From positions 1 through 5,613 of the forward strand of contig CAXUHK010000227.1 in NCBI GenBank assembly GCA_964250775.1: 5,613 nt of DNA, written 5' to 3'. Shown in pieces: positions 1 to 4,673 of this stretch (positions are counted from its first letter, which is position 1; each line of letters opens with the position of its first letter). The notes under the pieces were generated by a model. That model searched no databases, was not told where the DNA came from, and was given only the letters and a program-made list of their open reading frames with translations. Origin of the DNA: CAVRQM01 sp964250775. GTDB taxonomy: Bacteria; Pseudomonadota; Alphaproteobacteria; Acetobacterales; Acetobacteraceae. A program made the translations under genes and the position numbers.

Positions 1-38
1 GGGGGGGGGGGGGCCCCCCGCCCCCCCCGCCCCCCCGG
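1..38. repeat. G/C homopolymer low-complexity sequence at the contig edge
   Basis: The window opens with 13 G, then runs of 6, 8 and 7 C separated by single G residues. In the reading frame of the following gene it would encode only Gly, Ala, Pro and Arg, unlike anything expected in an asparagine synthase. The likely explanation is an assembly or base-calling artefact at a contig end, although the frame stays open through it. Treat these bases as unreliable. Confidence 0.75.
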
Positions 39-597
39 CGTGTTCGCGGCCGAGCTGCCGGGCTGGCGCGACGGCCTGGCGGCTGCCGAGGCGGCGGCAG
101 GGCAGGGACGATCGGCGATGCAGCGGTCCCAGGCGGTCGACTGCGCGGAGTGGCTGCCCAACGACCTGCTCACCAAGCTCGACCGCACCCTGATGGCGCA
201 TGGCGTCGAGGGGCGGACGCCGTTCCTCGACCCGGTGGTGGCGGAGTTCGCGTTCCGGCTGCCGGACGCGCGCAAGGCCGGGCTGCGCTTCGGCAAGCGC
301 CTGCTGCGCGACTGGCTGGCGACGGCGTTCCCGCAGGCTGGAGCCTACGCTCGCAAGCAGGGCTTCAAGCCGCCGATCGGAACTTGGATCGCCGCCCGCG
401 GCGACTGCCTGGCGCGACTGGTGGCGGCGCAGCCGGGGGTCGCCGAGGCGCTGCCGGGCGAGGTGGTCCGCGCCGCGTTGGCGAACGCGGCGAACAAGCC
501 GCAGCCGGCCTGGAGCCTGCTGTTCTACGCGCTGTGGCACCAGCACCACATCGTCGGCCGTGCCGCCGGCGGCGACATCGGCGCCACGCTGGCCTAA
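1..597 (+). CDS. Asparagine synthase (glutamine-hydrolysing)-like amidotransferase, C-terminal fragment
   Basis: This is the end of a class II glutamine amidotransferase/asparagine synthase-family protein, which activates a carboxylate with ATP and aminates it using ammonia from glutamine. Only about the last 185 reliable residues are present (family members are usually about 600), so the N-terminal glutaminase domain and the ATP-binding SGGxDS loop lie off the left edge. The synthase-domain signature is clear: LPNDLLTKLDRTLMAHGVEG followed by RTPFLD, then GKRLLRDWLA and a RKQGFKPPIGTW segment, which match the conserved C-terminal blocks of the family. A GTG at 40 is in frame but is not a credible start, because it lies inside the domain; the frame is open to base 1. 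The gene ends at TAA (595-597), overlapping the stop of the convergent glycosyltransferase. With that neighbour, a role in modifying a surface polysaccharide is as likely as free asparagine synthesis. Family assignment is firm; substrate is unknown. Confidence 0.88.
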   Translation, partial: GGGGAPRPPRPPGVFAAELPGWRDGLAAAEAAAGQGRSAMQRSQAVDCAEWLPNDLLTKLDRTLMAHGVEGRTPFLDPVVAEFAFRLPDARKAGLRFGKRLLRDWLATAFPQAGAYARKQGFKPPIGTWIAARGDCLARLVAAQPGVAEALPGEVVRAALANAANKPQPAWSLLFYALWHQHHIVGRAAGGDIGATLA

Positions 598-1469
598 CCC
601 GCAGCGACTCGCCCCAGCGCCGCATCCAGCCAGCTCAGGTCGTCGCCAGCGGGGAACCACGCCGCCCGAGCAGCGGCGACATCGGCCGGGCCGCGGGCGA
701 ACTCCAGCGATTCCGGCAGTCCGGGCACGGGAAGGTGCACGGCGCGGCAGCGCGGATAGTCGCGCGCGCGCCATTCCGGGCGGTGGGTGGTGAAGAAAGC
801 CAGGCACGGCACGGCGAACGCATCGGCCAGATGCACCATCGCGGTATCGGTCGACACCACCAGCCCCGCGTCGCGCACCCAGCCGCACAGCCCGGCCAGC
901 GTTGCGTCGCGCGGCACGGGGTAGGCGCCGCCGCCCTGTGTCGCGACCCGCCAACCGGCTTGGCGCAGCCGGCCGACGATCGCCGCGTGGACCGGGTCGG
1001 GCATGTCGCGCAACGGCATGGAGGCGCGTGGGCAGACCAGCGCGTATCCGGGCGCGAGCGGTGGCGCCGCCGGCCGCACGCGCGACGCGAGCCAGGAGTT
1101 ACGCCGCGCCGTGGCCGGCACCGCGCCCGGATCGAGCCCCAACCGGCATAGGAAGAAGTCGATCATCGGCGTCGCGGCGAAATCGGCGTCGAAGGCGAAG
1201 TCGCGCAGGTCGACGCGGCGCGCGAACACCACCGTCGCAGGAACGTCGACTCCCGGCCGCTCCGCGCCGTCGGGCAGCCATGCGACGGCGGCGAAATCCC
1301 GCGCCGCCGCATACAGTTTGGACAGCGCCGGCGACAGTCCGGCCAGGCGGAACAGCGTCACCGGCGGCGCCACGGCACCCAGCCGAAGCGCCACCGACAG
1401 CGCCTGCAGCCCGATCACCCCGTCGCCCAGGCTGCGGCCGAAGCCGTTCAGGATCGCGGTGCCGCTCAG
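594..1469 (-). CDS. Glycosyltransferase family 9 (heptosyltransferase-like) protein
   Basis: Probable glycosyltransferase of the GT9/ADP-heptose:LPS heptosyltransferase type, which transfers a sugar from a nucleotide donor onto a lipopolysaccharide-like acceptor at the cytoplasmic face of the inner membrane. About 291 residues if read from the CTG at 1469. The N-terminus carries ILNGFGRSLGDGVIGLQAL (residues 6-24), a GT9-like first strand and glycine loop. The C-terminal half has the donor-site block STDTAMVHLADAF (206-218) followed by a short strand PCLAFF and THRPEW. No signal peptide or membrane segment is seen. The start is uncertain: no in-frame ATG, GTG or TTG precedes the conserved N-terminus near the upstream stop. 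The best candidates are CTG at 1469, overlapping the FrnE-like stop as CTGA, or GTG at 1418, which would remove the conserved glycine loop. Translational coupling to the upstream gene is likely. The stop (TAG, 594-596) overlaps the convergent asparagine synthase stop. Sugar specificity cannot be told. Confidence 0.75.
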   Translation of the reverse strand: MSGTAILNGFGRSLGDGVIGLQALSVALRLGAVAPPVTLFRLAGLSPALSKLYAAARDFAAVAWLPDGAERPGVDVPATVVFARRVDLRDFAFDADFAATPMIDFFLCRLGLDPGAVPATARRNSWLASRVRPAAPPLAPGYALVCPRASMPLRDMPDPVHAAIVGRLRQAGWRVATQGGGAYPVPRDATLAGLCGWVRDAGLVVSTDTAMVHLADAFAVPCLAFFTTHRPEWRARDYPRCRAVHLPVPGLPESLEFARGPADVAAARAAWFPAGDDLSWLDAALGRVAAG

Positions 1470-2050
1470 TCCTCCAGCGCCTCGATCAGCGCCACGTTGA
1501 GCAGGCGCTCGATCACCTCGGGTTCCTGCGCGCCGGCGATCGCGTGCCGGCCGCCGACCACGAAGCAGGGCACGCCGTTGATGCCGAGCCGGTGCGCGCG
1601 CAGGTTCTCGGCGTGCACCGCGTCGCTCTCGGCGCCGCTCGCGAGGAACGCCTGCGCCGCGAACAGCGCCTCGACCAGCTCGGCGCCGGCGCCGTAGCTG
1701 GTTGCCCACTGCGTCAGCCGGTGCGCGTCGACCGAGGACGGGGTGCGGCGGATGCGGTCGAAGCGGAACAGCAGCCCTTCGCTCCGGCCGATGTCGGAGA
1801 CCGTGGCGTACAGCCGCCGCGCCCGGTCCTCGCCGCCGAACTTGCGCACCACGTAATCGTTGCGCGGCATCCCCGCCCGCGGCATGTCCGGATTGAGCAG
1901 GAACGGCCGCCAGGTCAGGTCGAACAACAGGTCGGCGCGCCGTCGCAGCGTCCGCAGCAGGCGGCGCAGGCCGAGGTAGCACCAGGGACAGACCAGGTCG
2001 TGCACCACCTCGACCGAGAGGCGGGCGCGTGGCGGCGCCAGGACGTTCAA
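1466..2050 (-). CDS. DsbA-family thiol oxidoreductase, FrnE-like
   Basis: Thioredoxin-fold protein of the FrnE/2-hydroxychromene-2-carboxylate isomerase-like DsbA group, expected to catalyse dithiol-disulfide exchange. No signal peptide is visible, so it probably acts in the cytoplasm. Read from the TTG at 2050 it has 194 residues. The first strand SVEVVHDLV leads into the active site CPWC (Cys21 and Cys24). Family-typical blocks follow: WRPFLLNPDMP, RKFGGEDRARRLY, RTPSSVDAHRL, then INGVPCFVVGG with the cis-proline at Pro161, and AIAGAQEPEVIERLL. TTG at 2050 is preferred over TTG at 2116 because a GGGGAG ribosome site lies 6 bases upstream and homologues begin just before the first strand. 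The middle is short: LVEALFAAQ runs directly into AFLASGAES, without the F-x-GRDIGD...VL...GLD helix region expected here (see findings). It lies 106 bases downstream of the LysR gene on the same strand and overlaps the glycosyltransferase gene. Family is secure; substrates are unknown. Confidence 0.85.
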   Translation of the reverse strand: MNVLAPPRARLSVEVVHDLVCPWCYLGLRRLLRTLRRRADLLFDLTWRPFLLNPDMPRAGMPRNDYVVRKFGGEDRARRLYATVSDIGRSEGLLFRFDRIRRTPSSVDAHRLTQWATSYGAGAELVEALFAAQAFLASGAESDAVHAENLRAHRLGINGVPCFVVGGRHAIAGAQEPEVIERLLNVALIEALED

Positions 2051-2156
2051 CGCCGGCTCCCCATGTTCACTTGCCCCATGACATCCCTGACTGAAGCCGG
2101 CCGCGTCGTTCGGCAAGCCGTTATCTCAAGGCGGAGTGCGGGCTGGCAAGCGCGCA
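2051..2156. other. Intergenic spacer between the LysR-family and FrnE-like genes
   Basis: This 106-base spacer contains the ribosome site of the FrnE-like gene. I find no convincing -35/-10 pair on the minus strand and no GC hairpin followed by a T run. Expression of the downstream gene may come from read-through of the LysR transcript or from a promoter that does not resemble the sigma-70 consensus. Confidence 0.4.
2057..2062 (-). promoter_or_regulatory. Ribosome binding site deciding the TTG start of the FrnE-like gene
   Basis: On the minus strand GGGGAG sits 6 bases upstream of TTG at 2050, a near-ideal Shine-Dalgarno placement. The longer alternative TTG at 2116 would add 22 residues with no family resemblance. 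No in-frame ATG exists in either version. Confidence 0.6.
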
Positions 2157-3071
2157 TTAGGTCTCGCCGTAGGCCGAGATCAACGGATCGAGGCGGAATT
2201 CGTCGACCAGGAAGTCGATCATGGCGCGGGTCCGCGGCGCCAGGAAGCGACGCGAAGGGTACACCGCGTAGATCGGCCGGCCTTTCGACCTCCAGCCGGT
2301 GAGCACCTTGCGCACCTGGCCGGCGGCGAGCTGGTCGCGCATCATCCAGACCGGCACGCGCGAGATGCCGAGGCCGCCGACCACGGCCGCCAGCACCGCC
2401 TCGATGTCGTTGCTGCGCATCCGGCCCTGCACCTGCACGTTCACCGGCCCGTCCGGGCCGTCGAACGTCCAGACGTCCTGCTCGTTGGTCCGGGTGAACA
2501 CGATGCACTCGTGCCTGGCAAGGTCCTCGGGTCGCTGCGGTTCGCCCATCCGCTCCAGGTAATCGACCGAGGCGATGGTTTGGCCCACCGTGAGGCCGAT
2601 CCGGCGCGCGACCAGGCTGGCATCGGTGATGTCGCCCACCCGGATCGCCAGGTCGAGGCCCGCGAGCACCATGTCCTGCACGTCGTCCGAGACCGACATC
2701 TCGACCGCAAGCTCGGGGTGGCGCGTCAGCAGCAAACCGATCCGCGGCGCCACGTAGAGCCGCCCGAACACCGACGGGCAGCCGAGCCGGACGGTGCCGG
2801 CGGGCGAACTCTTGCGGCGGCCGACCACCGCCACGGTCTCCTCGACCGCCTCCAGCACATGCCGGGCGTGCGGCAGCAGGTCGCGCCCGTCCTCGGTCAG
2901 CGCCAGGCTGCGGGTGCTGCGCTGGAACAGGCGCGCGCCGAGGTGCTCCTCGAGCTGCGCCACCTGGCGCGAGATCGCCGGCTGCGTGGCGCCGACCTCG
3001 CGCGCCACCGCGGAGAAGCTGCCGGTTTCGGAAATCCTGACGAATGTTCGGAAAGCAGCCAGCAGATCCAC
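2157..3071 (-). CDS. LysR-family transcriptional regulator
   Basis: A full-length LysR-type regulator of 304 residues, the normal size. Residues 1-60 form the winged helix-turn-helix: MDLLAAFRTFVRISETGSFS, then AVAREVGATQPAISRQVAQL as the recognition region, then LEEHLGARLFQRSTRSLALT. A linker helix (about 65-85) leads to the periplasmic-binding-protein-like effector domain (about 90-295), with LAIRVGD, the VVGGLGISRVPVW block and a C-terminal YPSRRFLAPRTRAMIDFLVD. This arrangement resembles the CrgA/DmlR-like branch. Start is GTG at 3069-3071: an in-frame TAG lies just upstream and no other start codon intervenes. The ribosome site is weak (AGAAG very close to the start). It is transcribed divergently from the peroxiredoxin-like gene, the usual arrangement for a LysR regulator and its target, and the FrnE-like gene follows on the same strand. 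The effector is unknown; control of thiol or peroxide stress genes is inference from position. Confidence 0.93.
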   Translation of the reverse strand: MDLLAAFRTFVRISETGSFSAVAREVGATQPAISRQVAQLEEHLGARLFQRSTRSLALTEDGRDLLPHARHVLEAVEETVAVVGRRKSSPAGTVRLGCPSVFGRLYVAPRIGLLLTRHPELAVEMSVSDDVQDMVLAGLDLAIRVGDITDASLVARRIGLTVGQTIASVDYLERMGEPQRPEDLARHECIVFTRTNEQDVWTFDGPDGPVNVQVQGRMRSNDIEAVLAAVVGGLGISRVPVWMMRDQLAAGQVRKVLTGWRSKGRPIYAVYPSRRFLAPRTRAMIDFLVDEFRLDPLISAYGET

Positions 3072-3081
3072 GACTTCTAAG

Positions 3082-3111
3082 TTCGCAACATGAATGACAT
3101 CAATCGAATTG
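3082..3111. promoter_or_regulatory. Candidate LysR-type operator region in the divergent spacer
   Basis: Two small dyads lie in the AT-richer spacer. TTC-N7-GAA at 3082-3094 fits the T-N11-A rule for LysR binding sites. CAAT-CGA-ATTG at 3101-3111 is a perfect 4-base dyad around 3 bases. Both fall at or downstream of the proposed LysR start point, where binding would repress the regulator's own gene and could activate the divergent gene. The motifs are short, so chance occurrence is possible. Confidence 0.35.
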
Positions 3112-3118
3112 CTCTAAA

Positions 3119-3147
3119 ACTATACGGCGGCGCGGGCGATATGTAAC
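3119..3147 (-). promoter_or_regulatory. Candidate sigma-70 promoter of the LysR-family gene
   Basis: On the minus strand GTTACA (3142-3147) is followed after 17 bases by TATAGT (3119-3124), matching the -35 consensus at 4 of 6 and the -10 at 5 of 6 positions. Transcription would begin near 3112, giving a leader of about 40 bases before the GTG at 3071. No equally good pair is seen on the plus strand for the peroxiredoxin-like gene, which fits, but does not prove, dependence on an activator. Confidence 0.45.
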
Positions 3148-3187
3148 GGTAGTTTCATGCCACGGACTTCTCCCCGGGACACCGGCG

Positions 3188-3193
3188 AAAGGG
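3188..3193 (+). promoter_or_regulatory. Ribosome binding site deciding the ATG start of the peroxiredoxin-like gene
   Basis: AAAGGG stands 5 bases before ATG at 3199. The upstream in-frame ATG at 3157 has no such site and would add 14 residues of arginine- and proline-containing sequence not expected in the family. The start at 3199 is therefore preferred. Confidence 0.6.
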
Positions 3194-3198
3194 TTACG

Positions 3199-3867
3199 AT
3201 GGACGGTCTCACCAAGCAGCTCGATGCGTTCATGGCAGGGTTCATGGAGCGCACGGACCCGGCGACAGCCGCCACCTTGCGCGAGTCGTCGATGGCGCTC
3301 GAACAGGCCGGCGTGGTCGAGCGAGCGCTCAAGATCGGCGACCAGGCGCCCGGTTTCACCTTGCCGGACCAGACCGGCAAGCCGGTGTCCCTGCGCGGGC
3401 TGCTCGAACGCGGCCCGGTGGTGCTGACGTTCTTCCGTGGCGGTTGGTGCCCGTTCTGCGCGTTGACGCTTCGGGCACTGGCGGCGATCCGTCCCAAGTT
3501 GCGCCGGCTAGGCGCCGAGTTGGTGGCGATCTCGCCGGAGACGCTGAAGAACGCCGCCGCGACCGCCGAGCGCAACGGGCTGAACTTCCCGGTGCTGACC
3601 GACCCCGGCAACCGCGTGGCGCGGGAGTACCGGCTGGTGTGGCAGCTCGACGCCCAGATGCGCGCGGTCTACGAGCGGCTCGGCCACTCGCTGCCGAAGA
3701 TCAACGGCGACAACGAGTGGACGCTGCCGGTGCCGGCGGGGTTCGTGGTGGCGCCGGACGGGCGTATCAAATACGCCCACGTCCATACCCGCATCGACCG
3801 CAGGATCGAGCCGCAGGTGGCGTTGAACGCGGTGCAGCAGCTCGAGGATATCGGCGGGACTCAATAG
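3199..3867 (+). CDS. Peroxiredoxin-like (AhpC/TSA-superfamily) protein with CPFC active site
   Basis: A 222-residue thioredoxin-fold protein of the peroxiredoxin-like family, probably a thiol-dependent peroxide reductase or related thiol-disulfide enzyme in the cytoplasm (no signal peptide). Residues 1-45 form a helical N-terminal extension starting MDGLTKQLDAFMAGF, seen in this subfamily. The redoxin domain begins at IGDQAPGFTLPDQTGKPVSL. The active site FFRGGWCPFC carries Cys84 and Cys87. Aligned with classical PxxxTxxC peroxiredoxins, Cys87 is in the peroxidatic position and Cys84 takes the place of the conserved Thr, giving a thioredoxin-style CxxC. Later blocks are ELVAISPETL, FPVLTDPGNRVAREY and VPAGFVVAPDGRIKYAHV. 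The gene diverges from the LysR-family gene with a 127-base spacer, suggesting control by that regulator. Its stop (TAG 3865-3867) lies inside the end of convergent lexA. Family assignment is firm; peroxidase activity is inferred. Confidence 0.9.
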   Translation: MDGLTKQLDAFMAGFMERTDPATAATLRESSMALEQAGVVERALKIGDQAPGFTLPDQTGKPVSLRGLLERGPVVLTFFRGGWCPFCALTLRALAAIRPKLRRLGAELVAISPETLKNAAATAERNGLNFPVLTDPGNRVAREYRLVWQLDAQMRAVYERLGHSLPKINGDNEWTLPVPAGFVVAPDGRIKYAHVHTRIDRRIEPQVALNAVQQLEDIGGTQ

Positions 3868-4580
3868 CGGCGCAGCAGGGCCACCAGGCGGCCCTGCACC
3901 CGCACTCGGTTCGACGGGAAGATCTGCACCTCGTACCGGGCGTTGGCGGGCTCCAGCGCCACCGAATCCCCACGGCGGCGCAGGCGCTTCAAAGTCACCT
4001 CGTTGTCGTCGACCAGCGCCACGACGATCTGGCCGTTGTCCGCCATCTCGCCGCGCCGGATGATGACGGTGTCGCCGTCCAGGATGCCGGCCTCCACCAT
4101 AGAATCCCCGGCCACTTCCAAAGCATAGTGCTCGCCGGTCGCGACCATCGCGATCGGCACCTCGACCTGCAGGTCGCCCTCGCGCAGCGCCTCGATCGGC
4201 AGGCCGGCGGCGATGCGGCCATACATCGGCAGGCCGACCGAGCCGACCTCGTTGGCGGCCCGCACCCCCGGCAAGCGTCCCGTGAAGTCTCCCCGGATGA
4301 TGGTGGGCAGGAACGGAGCCACCGGCTGCCGCGCCGCTGGCGTCTCGGCCACCTCTAGCGTGGGCTCGCTGGGCAGGCGCAGAACTTCGAGCGCGCGCGC
4401 GCGGTGCCTGCGGCGGGCCAGGAAGCCGCGTTCCTCCAACGCCGAGATCAGCCGGTGGATGCCGGACTTGGATTTCAGGTCCAGCGCCGCCTTCATCTCC
4501 TCGAAGCTGGGGGAGAACCCGGTCGATTTCAGGTGGCCGTCGATGAACACCAGCAGTTCGTGCTGTTTGCGGGTCAGCAT
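3861..4580 (-). CDS. lexA: SOS response repressor LexA
   Basis: LexA represses DNA-damage genes and cleaves itself when stimulated by RecA-ssDNA filaments. This copy has 239 residues. The N-terminal winged helix (1-67) includes SPSFEEMKAALDL and the recognition stretch SKSGIHRLISALEERG, in the form typical of Alphaproteobacteria. A long linker (about 70-115) separates it from the peptidase domain (S24 family). The self-cleavage bond is Ala125-Gly126 in GRIAAGLP, the nucleophile is Ser160 in GDSMVEAG, and the general base is Lys198 in NEVTLKRL, so all catalytic parts are present. Start is ATG at 4578-4580, with GAGGG 8 bases upstream (4589-4593); a longer TTG start at 4622 would place the start over the promoter and is rejected. 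It lies 93 bases downstream of moeA, a recurring alphaproteobacterial pairing, but has its own SOS-controlled promoter. Its 3' end overlaps the convergent peroxiredoxin-like gene by 7 bases. Confidence 0.97.
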   Translation of the reverse strand: MLTRKQHELLVFIDGHLKSTGFSPSFEEMKAALDLKSKSGIHRLISALEERGFLARRRHRARALEVLRLPSEPTLEVAETPAARQPVAPFLPTIIRGDFTGRLPGVRAANEVGSVGLPMYGRIAAGLPIEALREGDLQVEVPIAMVATGEHYALEVAGDSMVEAGILDGDTVIIRRGEMADNGQIVVALVDDNEVTLKRLRRRGDSVALEPANARYEVQIFPSNRVRVQGRLVALLRRY

Positions 4581-4608
4581 GGAAAACACCCTCGGCTCAG
4601 GGCTGCCG

Positions 4609-4623
4609 GAACAAAGCGGCAAC
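4609..4623. promoter_or_regulatory. Degenerate second SOS-like half-repeat in the lexA leader
   Basis: On the minus strand this reads GTTG-CCGCTTT-GTTC, one base away from GTTC-N7-GTTC. It lies just downstream of the predicted start point and in the opposite orientation to the perfect box. The larger segments 4605-4612 and 4644-4651 form a perfect 8-base inverted repeat (GCCGGAAC / GTTCCGGC). It could be a weak secondary LexA site or coincidence. Confidence 0.3.
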
Positions 4624-4632
4624 TACTACAAT

Positions 4633-4647
4633 GTTCTAGAAAAGTTC
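4633..4647. promoter_or_regulatory. LexA-binding site (alphaproteobacterial SOS box) upstream of lexA
   Basis: GTTC-TAGAAAA-GTTC is a perfect match to the direct-repeat GTTC-N7-GTTC operator known for alphaproteobacterial LexA. It is 53 bases upstream of the lexA start codon and overlaps the proposed -10 element, so bound LexA should block its own transcription and release it on DNA damage. Confidence 0.92.
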
Positions 4648-4662
4648 CGGCCACCGGGTCAA
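4633..4662 (-). promoter_or_regulatory. lexA promoter
   Basis: On the minus strand TTGACC (4657-4662) is separated by 18 bases from TAGAAC (4633-4638). The -35 matches the consensus at 5 of 6 positions; the -10 is fair and lies within the SOS box. The predicted start point is near 4626, giving a leader of about 46 bases. The placement inside the LexA operator supports the call. Confidence 0.65.
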
Positions 4663-4673
4663 GGACGCAAACG

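Noticed and set aside
594..1982. Extended 462-codon version of the glycosyltransferase starting inside the FrnE-like gene
   Set aside because: The extra N-terminal 170 residues are an out-of-frame reading of the FrnE-like coding region, rich in Arg, Ala and Pro. The conserved glycosyltransferase sequence begins only after the FrnE-like stop.
902..2302. Long plus-strand open frame (466 codons) antisense to the glycosyltransferase, FrnE-like and LysR-family genes
   Set aside because: It is arginine- and proline-rich low-complexity sequence with no family resemblance, and it crosses three genes that have clear conserved motifs on the other strand. High GC makes such shadow frames common.
2136..3080. 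Plus-strand open frame of 314 codons opposite the LysR-family gene
   Set aside because: It mirrors the LysR gene almost end to end. The minus-strand product is an unambiguous full-length LysR protein, while the plus-strand product is rich in His, Arg and Asp without recognisable motifs.
3444..4358. Plus-strand open frame running from the peroxiredoxin-like gene into lexA antisense
   Set aside because: It overlaps two genes with catalytic motifs in other frames and shows no conserved blocks of its own.
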